64,000 nucleotides of DNA from Streptomyces candidus (GTDB lineage Bacteria > Actinomycetota > Actinomycetes > Streptomycetales > Streptomycetaceae), in contig NZ_JACHEM010000003.1 of the NCBI RefSeq assembly GCF_014207445.1, positions 434,001 to 498,000 of the forward strand. Direction: 5' to 3'. This document shows positions 42,977 to 51,176 of this stretch, piece after piece; within the stretch, counting starts at the first letter, position 1, and the number at the start of each line of letters is the position of its first letter. A model generated the notes under the pieces. The model saw only the letters and a list, made by a program, of their open reading frames with translations. It was not told where the DNA came from and ran no database searches. A program made the position numbers and the translations under genes.

Positions 42977-43828
42977 CTAGAGCTGGTCGGCGATGGTACG
43001 GACGAAGGCGTGTGATTCGCGAGGGCTGAGGGCCACTTCGTGCATCCGGTCCAGCAGGGCACGGTACTTCCGGAGCTGCATGTCCGAATTGAGGAACTCG
43101 GGCCCGTGCGTGCTGTCCAACTCCACGACGTCCAGTTGTGGGACCTCACCCTCCGCGTAGATGACAGATTGCCCCGCGCCGGGGAAGCCGCCCGCTTTGA
43201 AGGGCACCACTTGGACGGTCACGTTGTCTCGCTCCGACACTTTCAGTACGTGTTCGAGTTGCCTCCTCGCGACCTTGGGGCCCCCGAACTCCATGCGCAG
43301 AGCAGCCTCGTGAATGACCAGGTCGACAGCAGGAGGGTCGGGCTTGTCCAGCGCGCGCTGGCGGGCCAGCCGATGGGCGACTCGGATATCGATCTCACGG
43401 CGCGGGATCGGAGGGATGACCTGCTCGAACACCGCGCGGGCGTGCTCCTCGGTGTCCAGCAGGCCAGGCATGTGTACTGACAGGGCGATACGGAGACGGC
43501 GCGCGTGCCACTCCATCTCGTCGATGTCGAGGATCGCGGCCGGCAGTTGTCCCCGGTACGACTCCCACCAGCCCTTTCCGCGAGTGGTCGCCATGCGTAC
43601 CAGCGCTTCGACGTAGTCCTGGTCCGAGCAGCCATAGTTGGCCGCCAGGGTGCGCACCCGCACGGCGCTGACACCCACCCGCCCGGATTCCATGTTGGGC
43701 ACGTTGGTGCGAGGTACGCCGAGTAGTCCGGCAGCGAACTCCACGGTCATGCCCGCGTCGATCCGCATCTTCCGCAGTTCGGAACCCACGCGTCGCTGGC
43801 GCTCGGTGGGTGTTCCTCTCGGCGACAT
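42977..43828 (-). CDS. XRE-family regulator with DUF5753 domain (whiJ-like)
   Basis: The 283-residue protein has an N-terminal helix-turn-helix (GSELRKMRIDAGMTVEFAAGLLGV, TNVPNMESGR) and a DUF5753 domain (PGLLDTEEHARAVFEQ, HRLARQRALDKPDPP, VTVQVVPFKAGGFPGAGQSV, RTIADQL). ATG 43828 follows AGAGGGGGC; an ATG seven codons upstream is possible. It is divergent from an ATPase gene and faces a perfect palindrome at 43920-43937, its likely operator. Relatives act in the timing of development and antibiotic production. Confidence 0.92.
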   Translation of the reverse strand: MSPRGTPTERQRRVGSELRKMRIDAGMTVEFAAGLLGVPRTNVPNMESGRVGVSAVRVRTLAANYGCSDQDYVEALVRMATTRGKGWWESYRGQLPAAILDIDEMEWHARRLRIALSVHMPGLLDTEEHARAVFEQVIPPIPRREIDIRVAHRLARQRALDKPDPPAVDLVIHEAALRMEFGGPKVARRQLEHVLKVSERDNVTVQVVPFKAGGFPGAGQSVIYAEGEVPQLDVVELDSTHGPEFLNSDMQLRKYRALLDRMHEVALSPRESHAFVRTIADQL

Positions 43829-43919
43829 GAGCCCCCTCTTGTCAGGCATAAAAGTCTGGCTCAGTCTGCCTCGGCGTCGCTCGGCCGGTCCACTTACGTA
43901 CGGAGAGTATTTGCCATTC

Positions 43920-43937
43920 CACGGTACATGTACCGTG
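43920..43937. promoter_or_regulatory. Perfect 18-bp palindrome, probable XRE operator
   Basis: CACGGTACATGTACCGTG is fully symmetric. It lies in the 281-base divergent gap, 92 bases from the XRE start and 173 bases from the ATPase start, in an AT-richer promoter-like stretch. Confidence 0.7.
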
Positions 43938-44109
43938 AGATGCCCTACAGTCAGTAACGCACCGACTACGCGACCGAGTTGGAAGTGCATCGCGCGAGCC
44001 TGCCCGAACCTCCATCCCTGGGAGGGGCAGCCTCGCGCCAGGGAGACAGGCCACTGCTCGACGACGTACCGGGGCGACGCGCAACACCCATGCCCAGCAA
44101 GGGAGTCCA

Positions 44110-44598
44110 ATGATGACGTCGACGACGTCGAACCCGCTTCTCTGTCCGGTGGCCGCCATGCCGGACACTGCCCCGGCCAGAACCACTCACGCGGAGGCCG
44201 ACGGCCTCGCGCTGAGCCTGACCGTCCCGGGCGAGGCCCGCAGTGCCGGGATCGTACGAACAGCCATGAACGCCGCCCTGCACGCCCACGGCCTGGACCG
44301 GTACGGGCTGGTGGCGACGCTCGCGGTCACCGAACTGATCGCCGCGGCTTGCAGATTGACGGACCGCGCGGACCTGTACGTCTCCCTGCGACACCGGGAC
44401 GGTTCCTTGCGCCTGGTCGTCTGGGACCAGCATCCGCCACACGCGGAGCCGGACGCGGCGTCGCTGTGCTTCGTACGGCGGCGACGTGCCCTGTGGCTCA
44501 CGTCGGAGGCGGTCGAGGACTGGGGCGGGGACTGGGGCGTGGAGGAGGCGCTGCCACCGCACCGGGGCGTCAAGTCCTGGGTGACGTTGCCACGCTGA
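44110..44598 (+). CDS. RsbW-like HATPase protein with degenerate ATP site
   Basis: The 162-residue protein has the fold pattern of anti-sigma-factor-type histidine-kinase ATPases (SLTVPGEARSAGIVRTAMNAALHAHGLD, VATLAVTELIAAACR, LRLVVWDQHPP, HRGVKSWVTLP). The N-box normally reads ELVTNAVRH; here ELIAAACR lacks the asparagine that binds magnesium-ATP, so nucleotide binding may be lost. GGGAG precedes ATG 44110. It is divergent from the XRE/DUF397 pair and completes a whiJ-like trio, probably a protein-protein regulator. Confidence 0.8.
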   Translation: MMTSTTSNPLLCPVAAMPDTAPARTTHAEADGLALSLTVPGEARSAGIVRTAMNAALHAHGLDRYGLVATLAVTELIAAACRLTDRADLYVSLRHRDGSLRLVVWDQHPPHAEPDAASLCFVRRRRALWLTSEAVEDWGGDWGVEEALPPHRGVKSWVTLPR

Positions 44599-44798
44599 CG
44601 TGGGGCGCAGGGACCGCACGGTGCTCCCTGGGACGGGACGGGCCCCGGCGCGGGCGCCGCCCGACGGATGCTACGGACGCACCCGGGACGCCCGAGGCGG
44701 CGGCACCTTGGTACCGGCACCGTGACCGGGAGGTCATCCGGAGCGGCGACGAGCGTCGGAGCGGCCGCGCGAGCTGTTGTTCCGTAGGCTCGGCGGTC

Positions 44799-45185
44799 AT
44801 GGAGACAACGGCGTCCTTCGTCCATCACCTCGGGGTGTTCGCCTCGGACTTCGAGGCCAGCGAACGGTTCTACACCGCCGCGCTGGGAGCTCTGGGGGTC
44901 GGAGTCGGCTACCGGGCCGACGGCGTCACCGAGTACTGGCGTCCGGAGCGGGACACGCCGTCGTTGTCCCTGGAACGCGCGAGGAACACCGTCACCACGG
45001 GGGTGCACCTCGCGTTCACGGCCGACAGCCGCGAGACCGTGGACGCCTTCCATGCGGCTGCGGTGGCGGCCGGGGGAGTCTCCCGGCACGCGCCCCGCGC
45101 GTGGGGGGAGTACCGCGCCTACTGTGCGTTCGTCAGTGATCCGGACGGCAACAACATCGAAGCCGTCCACAAGGAGACGTCCTGA
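44799..45185 (+). CDS. VOC (glyoxalase/bleomycin-resistance) family protein
   Basis: The 128-residue protein has two beta-alpha-beta-beta-beta units. FVHHLGVFASDFEASERFYTAAL opens the first and YCAFVSDPDGNNIEAVHKE closes the second with the usual His/Glu metal ligands. GVHLAFTADSRETVDAFHAAAV lies between. There is no obvious ribosome site before ATG 44799. Substrate unknown; members include dioxygenases, glyoxalases and antibiotic-binding proteins. 45186-45383 holds no supported gene. Confidence 0.85.
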   Translation: METTASFVHHLGVFASDFEASERFYTAALGALGVGVGYRADGVTEYWRPERDTPSLSLERARNTVTTGVHLAFTADSRETVDAFHAAAVAAGGVSRHAPRAWGEYRAYCAFVSDPDGNNIEAVHKETS

Positions 45186-45383
45186 CACTCCGGTGTCGAC
45201 GAGCGGCGGCTGATCGTCACACACCACGGCGTCGTCGCCGTACAGCGTCCGAAGGCAGGCAGTGATTTCTCGTGGAGGCCCAGGATCCGACCGACGTCTT
45301 CATGGTGCGCCCGCCACGGGCAGGCAACGCCGCGCAAGCCTGACCTGCGGCACAACGGCTGCGGCCCCGGCGGGGAGGCGGTC

Positions 45384-45749
45384 TCAGCCTCTGACGATGC
45401 AGAAGGGATGCCCGGCCGGGTCGGTGAGGACCCGCCACCTCTCCGGGTGGGGCTGCTGATCCGGCTTCTTCGCCCCCAGCTCCAGCAGGCGGGTCTCGGC
45501 CTCGTCCAGGTCCGCCTCGACCTCGAAGCAGAGATGGAGCTGCTGCGGGACGTCCGGGTCGGGCCAGCTCGGAGCGCGGTAGCCGTCGACCCGTTGGAAG
45601 CCGACGAGGACGTGACCCTCCCGGTGGAGACTCGCGAAGTCGGCGTTCGACTTCGGGTGCGGTGCGAGGCCGGTGGCCTGCTGATAGAAGGTCGCCAGGG
45701 CCGGCGGATCAGGGCAGTCGAGGGTTATCGCACTCAACTTCATCTGCAT
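45384..45749 (-). CDS. VOC family protein
   Basis: The 121-residue protein starts with MQMKLSAITLDCPDPPALATFYQQATGL, the common opening of actinobacterial VOC proteins, and ends VLTDPAGHPFCIVRG. LHLCFEVEADLDEAETRLLELGA forms the second unit. GGAGG lies ten bases before ATG 45749. It is convergent with the other VOC gene. Substrate unknown. Confidence 0.88.
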   Translation of the reverse strand: MQMKLSAITLDCPDPPALATFYQQATGLAPHPKSNADFASLHREGHVLVGFQRVDGYRAPSWPDPDVPQQLHLCFEVEADLDEAETRLLELGAKKPDQQPHPERWRVLTDPAGHPFCIVRG

Positions 45750-45852
45750 GGACGCGTCGCCTCCAGGCCGCTGACGGATCTTCGTGGCACACACCTTAAG
45801 GCAGCTGTCTTTCGACATCTGCGCAAGCGCTACGGGCAGCACGTCGCCCGCG

Positions 45853-45957
45853 GCCCTGCGCGAGCGGGCGCCGAACACCCGGGTGTTGATCCTTACCCCC
45901 TTCGACAGCGAGAGCGACGTACTGCCGGCGATCGAGGTGGGCGCGGTCGGATACCTC
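45853..45957 (+). pseudogene. Fragment of a response regulator receiver domain
   Basis: The frame reads ALRERAPNTRVLILTPFDSE followed by SDVLPAIEVGAVGYL, which matches the beta4-alpha4-beta5 part of NarL/LuxR response regulators. Neither the phospho-acceptor half nor a DNA-binding domain is present around it. It is a decayed fragment. Confidence 0.65.
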
Positions 45958-45992
45958 TCGGCGTGCGTGACCGTGCCTCGGCGGTGGCCGAG

Positions 45993-46047
45993 GGCTACCG
46001 TCGTCGCCTGCTCGTCTGAGGGCCACCGTCGTCGCCTGCTCGTCTGA
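45993..46047. repeat. Tandem 28-bp duplication
   Basis: GGCTACCGTCGTCGCCTGCT... (45993-46019) and GGCCACCGTCGTCGCCTGCT... (46021-46047) match at 26 of 27 positions, both ending CGTCTGA, with a period of 28. Confidence 0.8.
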
Positions 46048-46097
46048 CGCCCGGCCGCGAGACACCGGAGGGCAGGGCCGCAGGGGGCGGTGGGGTC

Positions 46098-48950
46098 TCA
46101 TTTGGCCACGAAGGCCCTCAGAGGGGAGAGGCCGGTCATGCTGACCTGCAGACCCCGCAGCTTCGCCGAGTGGAGGTACGTGCGTGTCGGCACGTACGCG
46201 GGGACGGCCGCCACCTGTGCCAGCAGCAGTTCGTTCACGTAGGACCACTGGCTGCCCGCGTCGCTGAGGGACTCCACGTTCCGGGCGGCGTCGATCCTCT
46301 CGTTGACCTCCTCGTTGTTGAAGCGGCCGTAGTTGCTCGATGCCGGGTAGGGCGGGTGGCGGCCGTCGAAGTAGTCGGGCAGGAAGGTGGACGCGGTGGG
46401 CAGCCCGCTGCCGACGGCGATGCGGTACAGGTCGTACTTGCCGTCGCGGATGCCGTCCCAGAACTCGGTTCTGCCGACCTTCTTGATGGTCACGTCGATT
46501 CCGGCCTTCTTCAGCCCCGCCTTGACCGCCTCGGCGCGGTGCGCGTCGGCGACGCTGTCGTCCCGGAGGGCGAGTGTCAGGCGGAGACCGGTCAGACCGC
46601 TCTCGATGAGGAACTTCCGGCCCTCGGCGGGGCTGCCGTTCGGGCCCCATCCGCCCAGCCGGTGTCCGGGCGCCCCGACGACGTCGGGCGGCACCAGGCC
46701 CTCGGCCGGAGTGCCGTTCCCGCCACTGGCGCGGCGGACGTCCTCGGCGGGGAGCGCGGCCGCGATGGCCAGCCGAGCCTTGTGGTTCTTCACCCGGGCG
46801 GCATTGATCACGTACGACTGGACGTACCAGGTGGGGCCCTGGACGGACTTCAGCGCGCCGCCCTCGGTGCCCGCCTGTCCGGCCGTGAAGAGAGGCTCGT
46901 CGGAGCCGCTGAAGGTCGCCACGGCCCTGCCCTTCGCCGACTCCGCGGCGAGGCGGAAGCGGAGCTGCGGGAGGGGGATTCCCGTCTCCACCGTGTAGCC
47001 GTCGGGGTACGCGGTGCGGACCGGATCGGTGTTCCGCTGCCAACGGGGGTTGCGGGTGAGGGTGAGGGCCTTGCCGGCGGTGAAGGCCGCGGCCTGGTAC
47101 GGGCCGGTGCTCGGCAGCCCGGCGCCGGCCTTCGCGTCCTGCCCGGAATCGGCGGCCCCCTCGGGCATCGGCGCGGCCGTCGGACTCGCGAGGGCGACGT
47201 TGAAGTCCCAACGCGCATCGTCGAGATGGAAGACGACGGTGCGGTCGTCCGGCGTCTCGATCGCACCGCGCCGCACCGCGCCCGTCTTCGGGCCGTAGAG
47301 GAAGTCCCGTACCGTACGGTCGCCCTCCGACAGCTCCGGCCTGGTGGTCCGCTCGATGGCGTACCTGAAGTCCCTGGCGCGTACGGGGGTTCCGTCGCTG
47401 TAGACGAGACCGGGCTTGAGCGTGAACGTCCACTCCCGGCCGTCCGTCGAACGGCCCGCGTCCGTCGCGAGGTCGCCGACGAGTTTCACGTACCCGCTCT
47501 CGTCGGTCTTGAAGGCGGTGAGACGCCGATGGAGGAGGTCGGCCACCTGCTGGTGGGTGCCCGGTGCCATGCGGCCCGGATCGATCGTGGCGAGGGCGTT
47601 CGGTTCGAGGACGGTGACTGTGCCTCCCTTGCGCGCTCCGTCGACGACGGGGGCGGGACCCTGGGAGTCGTCCGCGGAGCCGATGCTGAGGTACCTGGTC
47701 CTTGCCACCGGGGACACACTGGCGCCGGGAGCAGCCGCGTCGGAAGCGCTGCCGCCACCGCCTCGGCCCGTGCCCCCCTTGAACGGGTCGACCACCACGA
47801 GGGTCGCCACCAGCGCGCCGACGGCCACCGCCACGCCCGCGCCCACCCACCGGGCCCTGGTGCGCGAACCGCGCTGCGGGGGCGGCGGGTCGACGGAGCC
47901 CGGGTCCCGGGACGTGGCGGAGGACGGTGCGGTGGGTGCCGTCACGGTCGGCGGCGGCGAGATCGTGCGGGGGAACGCGGCGGGCGGCGACGACGCGGGG
48001 GCCGGCGGCGCCTGGGGCATCGGGGGCAGCGGCGGGGCGAGGCGGAAGGAGTCGGTGTCGGGGGACGGAGCAGGTGCCGGTACCGGTGCGGGAGGCCCGG
48101 CGGGGGCCGACGCGCCGCCCAGCGACTCGAAGGCCTCCAGCGCCTGCTGGGCGTCCGGCCGGTCGCGCGGCTGTTTGGCCAGCATCCGCACGACGAGTTC
48201 GTCCCATGCGGGGGGCAGGTCCGGGCGGCGCACCGAGGGGGCCTGCGGGGTCTCGTACACGTGGCAGTGCATGAGCGAGGCAGCCGAACCGGTGTCGAAC
48301 GGCGGCTCACCGACCAGCAGTTGGTGGACCATGCAGCCGAGCGAGTACACGTCGGAGCGGCCGTCGTCCGAGGCCCGGGTGAAACGTTCCGGTGCCATGT
48401 AGTGCAACGTTCCCACCGGAGCGTCCGAAGTCCCGGTCAGATACCCGGCCCCGGCTGTGGCGTCGAGGAACTTGGCGATGCCGAAGTCAAGGACCTTGGC
48501 CGTGCCCTCGTCCGTCACCACCACGTTCGCGGGCTTGATGTCCCTGTGCACGATGCCGGCCCGGTGGGCGGTGACCAGTGCGCGGCAGACCTGCGCGCCG
48601 ATCGCGGCGACCCGGACGAGCGGCGGGGGGCCCGCGTCCCTCAGGAGATCCCGCACGGTCCGGCCGGACAGCAGCGGCATCACCAGGTACGGGACGCCGT
48701 CCGCCGTCCCGTGGTCGTAGACGGGCACGATGTACGAGCTGTCGAGAGCAGCGGCGGCGCGTGCCTCCCGCTCGAACATCGCGAGCAGCCGCTGCCCCTC
48801 GGCGGGCGACGTGCCGGGCGGCATGTTGAGGACCTTGACGGCGACCTGTCGACGCAGGCGCACGTCCTCGGCCCGCCACACCTCACCCATGCCTCCCGCA
48901 CCGACACGTTCGACCAGCGCGTACCGCCCGTCCAGAACCGAGCCCCGCAT
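46098..48950 (-). CDS. Ser/Thr protein kinase fused to a family 5 solute-binding (OppA-like) domain
   Basis: The 950-residue protein starts with MRGSVLDGRYALVERVGAGG. Its kinase domain is complete: VGAGGMGEVW, K39, HRDIKPAN (HRD 135-137), DFG 155-157, GTLHYMAPE. A Pro/Ala-rich linker (280-365) leads to one membrane helix (369-387) and an external region with an ABC-type family 5 solute-binding domain (about 430-950; GGTVTVLEPNALATIDPG, WTFTLKPGLVYSDGTPVRARDF, LTLTRNPRWQRNTDPV, SNYGRFNNEEVNERIDAA). The external part should bind a peptide or similar ligand and signal to the kinase. GAGGG precedes ATG 48950. No ABC permease is encoded nearby. Confidence 0.92.
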   Translation of the reverse strand: MRGSVLDGRYALVERVGAGGMGEVWRAEDVRLRRQVAVKVLNMPPGTSPAEGQRLLAMFEREARAAAALDSSYIVPVYDHGTADGVPYLVMPLLSGRTVRDLLRDAGPPPLVRVAAIGAQVCRALVTAHRAGIVHRDIKPANVVVTDEGTAKVLDFGIAKFLDATAGAGYLTGTSDAPVGTLHYMAPERFTRASDDGRSDVYSLGCMVHQLLVGEPPFDTGSAASLMHCHVYETPQAPSVRRPDLPPAWDELVVRMLAKQPRDRPDAQQALEAFESLGGASAPAGPPAPVPAPAPSPDTDSFRLAPPLPPMPQAPPAPASSPPAAFPRTISPPPTVTAPTAPSSATSRDPGSVDPPPPQRGSRTRARWVGAGVAVAVGALVATLVVVDPFKGGTGRGGGGSASDAAAPGASVSPVARTRYLSIGSADDSQGPAPVVDGARKGGTVTVLEPNALATIDPGRMAPGTHQQVADLLHRRLTAFKTDESGYVKLVGDLATDAGRSTDGREWTFTLKPGLVYSDGTPVRARDFRYAIERTTRPELSEGDRTVRDFLYGPKTGAVRRGAIETPDDRTVVFHLDDARWDFNVALASPTAAPMPEGAADSGQDAKAGAGLPSTGPYQAAAFTAGKALTLTRNPRWQRNTDPVRTAYPDGYTVETGIPLPQLRFRLAAESAKGRAVATFSGSDEPLFTAGQAGTEGGALKSVQGPTWYVQSYVINAARVKNHKARLAIAAALPAEDVRRASGGNGTPAEGLVPPDVVGAPGHRLGGWGPNGSPAEGRKFLIESGLTGLRLTLALRDDSVADAHRAEAVKAGLKKAGIDVTIKKVGRTEFWDGIRDGKYDLYRIAVGSGLPTASTFLPDYFDGRHPPYPASSNYGRFNNEEVNERIDAARNVESLSDAGSQWSYVNELLLAQVAAVPAYVPTRTYLHSAKLRGLQVSMTGLSPLRAFVAK

Positions 48951-49275
48951 CAACCCGCCCTCATCCGCCAGTGGGAACGTGCACTCCACCACGTCCGTCG
49001 GTGGGAACGCGCACCTGCCCACTGTGCACCCCCTGAACGTGCCTGTCCCCGTCCCCTGTTCTCCCGCTCGGTGCTCCACCGCCGGGCGCTGCACAACGGA
49101 TTACCGGATCCGTCCCCGACAGGAGGGCGAATCCCGCAAACCGATCACGACTCGATACACGACCGGCCGTCGGTGACGCACCCGCCCAGGAGCGGCGCGG
49201 GCCTCCGGGACCGGCTCCCGCCGCTCGGCCGATGGCTGGCTAGGATCGGGCGACTCACTGATTCCGGGGGAAACC

Positions 49276-49827
49276 ATGCTCATAGCCACTGTCCGTCGCG
49301 CCGCCGTCCTCGGCGCGGCCCTTGCCGCGCTCACCGTGTCCTGCGGACCCACGTCCTCGCCGGAAGGGTCGGCGACCGCAGCGCCCTCGGCCGACGCGGC
49401 CACAGCGGCACCGTCCGACGCCGGTTCGCCGTCCGAGGTCCCGAGTGCCGGGGGCGACCGCGCGGCCGGTGAGGGGGCAGTGCCCGACACCGGGGCAGAG
49501 GCCGCGGTGACGCCCGGACCCGAACGAGTACGGGACGCCTTCGCCGGACTCCAGGCGACGCTCAACGACTCGTGCGAGACGCCGGGCGGCTGCGGGTACT
49601 TCCTGGGGCGCGTCAATGAGGAACTCATGGGCCTCAAGGCGTCGATGAAGGCCGACCCCAAGGGCCCCGGCCACTTCTCCGAGCCCCTCGCCTGGATCAA
49701 GGCGCTCGACGCGAAGCTCGGCACCGACCGCGGGACGGCGAACCTCACGAAGCACAAGACCTCGTTGCTCGGCACCCGCGACAAGATCAACACGTGGATG
49801 CAGGGACACCCGGACGACTACCGCTGA
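49276..49827 (+). CDS. Putative lipoprotein, 183 residues
   Basis: A signal peptide ends in a lipobox-like LTVSC, followed by ~60 Ser/Ala/Pro/Glu-rich residues and a helical C-terminal domain (VRDAFAGLQATLNDSCETPGG, CGYFLGRVNEELMGLKASM) with two close cysteines. GGGGGAAACC precedes ATG 49276. It is divergent from the kinase fusion, 325 bases apart. No family is recognised. Confidence 0.75.
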   Translation: MLIATVRRAAVLGAALAALTVSCGPTSSPEGSATAAPSADAATAAPSDAGSPSEVPSAGGDRAAGEGAVPDTGAEAAVTPGPERVRDAFAGLQATLNDSCETPGGCGYFLGRVNEELMGLKASMKADPKGPGHFSEPLAWIKALDAKLGTDRGTANLTKHKTSLLGTRDKINTWMQGHPDDYR

Positions 49828-49926
49828 TCACCCCCCGGCTGAGGAAAACAGGCGGACTGGGCCACCGTCAACGGGAATTCTTCTCCCAGAAGGCACGGCC
49901 GACGCGAGGTGCGGGTTCAGCCGACG

Positions 49927-49951
49927 CACGTGATCTCTTTCACACGTGATC
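49927..49951. promoter_or_regulatory. Direct repeat CACGTGATC in the upstream region of the secreted cationic protein
   Basis: CACGTGATC occurs at 49927-49935 and 49943-49951, 16 bases apart, about 130 bases upstream of GTG 50080. The second copy is part of GTGATCAC, a palindrome. It may be a regulator site. Confidence 0.3.
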
Positions 49952-50079
49952 ACCCTTTTCCACCCGCGCTCCGGGATGTGAGGGTCCATGTGTCATCGCC
50001 CTCCCCGACCAGGGGGGCGGACCACGAACTCGCCTCCCTGACCCGGGGGCGAGGTATCGAACAACAGGGGAAAACACAC

Positions 50080-50604
50080 GTGCGCAAGACCACCACACGT
50101 CGTATAGCGCTGTCCGGAATCGCCGCTGTCACCAGCGCCGCCATGCTCGCCACCGTGGCTCCCAATGCCATGGCCGCCGACCGCACCACCCGGGGGAACA
50201 CCACTACGGCGGCCGTGGCCGCCGACGCGCAGACGCCGGCGATCACCGCCGAGCAGCGCCGGTTCATCGAGGACGGGATGGGCCCGGAGGCCCTCGCCGA
50301 AATCGAGAAGGGGATGAGCCAGAACCCGTCCGGCGGCATCCAGACCCGCGCGTTCCCGATCGCCGCCGTCGCCATCGGTGCGGCCGCCTGGTGCGCGAAG
50401 GGCGCTCTGGCCAGCATCCCGACGTCGGTCCTCAGCGACATCGCGGCAGGCAAGGCGTCCAGCAAGAAGACCTACGTCCGGAACGCCATCATCGGCTGCA
50501 TCGGCGGCGAAATCGGCGGCGTCGTCTGGAAGTTCCTGCCCGGCTGGGTGAAGAACAAGGCCATCAACATGGTGATCGCCTTCATCATCAAGTACATCCG
50601 CTAG
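50080..50604 (+). CDS. Secreted protein with cationic hydrophobic C-terminal region, bacteriocin-like
   Basis: The 174-residue protein starts at GTG 50080 behind CAGGGGAAAA. A twin-arginine-free signal peptide ends near NAMA (31). An acidic middle (51-86; EQRRFIEDGMGPEALAEIEKG) precedes a strongly hydrophobic and cationic end (92-174) with two cysteines (C105, C140), several Gly-Gly steps and the closing WVKNKAINMVIAFIIKYIR. This layout of leader, acidic pro-part and membrane-active tail recalls class II or circular bacteriocins. The next gene is a small membrane protein. No known bacteriocin family is matched with confidence. Confidence 0.75.
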   Translation: MRKTTTRRIALSGIAAVTSAAMLATVAPNAMAADRTTRGNTTTAAVAADAQTPAITAEQRRFIEDGMGPEALAEIEKGMSQNPSGGIQTRAFPIAAVAIGAAAWCAKGALASIPTSVLSDIAAGKASSKKTYVRNAIIGCIGGEIGGVVWKFLPGWVKNKAINMVIAFIIKYIR

Positions 50605-50637
50605 CATCGCCCGGCACGACGAGCTCATGAGGTAAGC

Positions 50638-51003
50638 ATGGCCTACATGTTCATTTTCGGCTGCTTCCTCCTGCTGGGCGTAGTCAGTTCGCTGGCGGCG
50701 CGCGTGGGGTACCGGGGAACCGTCTGCGACAGGTCCGACGGGTACGAGGTCCCCGCCGAGGTGAAGTCCGATCCCGCGCTGCGGAAGCGGGCGAACAGCC
50801 TGGTGGCGTTCTGGTGCACCGGGGCCGCGGCCCTCAGCTTCGCTCCTCTGGTACCGATCGGGAGCGTCATCCTGAGCGACGGCGGCAAGTCGGTCTCCAC
50901 CTGGGGCCTCGCGGTCTTCGCCCTCTACGGCCTGGTCGTGGTGATCGTGGGGGCGTACCCCTTCGAGAAGATCAAGCACCTCGGCGGCTCCGGCCGGCGC
51001 TGA
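50638..51003 (+). CDS. Small membrane protein, possible immunity partner
   Basis: The 121-residue protein has three or four hydrophobic segments (MFIFGCFLLLGVVSSLAARV, FWCTGAAALSFAPLVPIGSV, WGLAVFALYGLVVVIVGA) and a basic C-terminus. GAGGTAAGC precedes ATG 50638, 34 bases after the secreted-protein stop, so the two are co-transcribed. Bacteriocin immunity proteins are often of this size and type. No family is recognised, so the role is inferred from context only. Confidence 0.75.
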   Translation: MAYMFIFGCFLLLGVVSSLAARVGYRGTVCDRSDGYEVPAEVKSDPALRKRANSLVAFWCTGAAALSFAPLVPIGSVILSDGGKSVSTWGLAVFALYGLVVVIVGAYPFEKIKHLGGSGRR

Positions 51004-51008
51004 ACGAA

Positions 51009-51044
51009 GATGCCCCCAGGACCGGGCCCGGTCCTGGGGGCATC
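51009..51044 (+). terminator. Perfect palindromic hairpin
   Basis: GATGCCCCCAGGACCGGG is followed directly by its exact complement, five bases after the membrane-protein stop. It is a strong transcription stop for the pair and may also serve the convergent MerR gene. Confidence 0.8.
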
Positions 51045-51176
51045 GCCGTGTCACGTGGATGCGGCGAGGGTCTGAACTCCGCGGCGGAAGCGCGCTGTTG
51101 GTGAGACGCCGTTCGGCCTGCCAGTACGCGTGCGGGGTCCCATGTCCGTTCCTGCCTGTCGGTCCGTCGGGCCCGG

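Noticed and set aside
44799..45749. The two neighbouring VOC genes as a resistance pair
   Set aside because: They are convergent, differ in sequence, and show no resistance-specific residues; they are likely unrelated VOC proteins.
46170..49472. An 1100-codon open frame on the plus strand
   Set aside because: It is the antisense shadow of the kinase fusion gene, which has clear kinase and binding-protein motifs on the minus strand.
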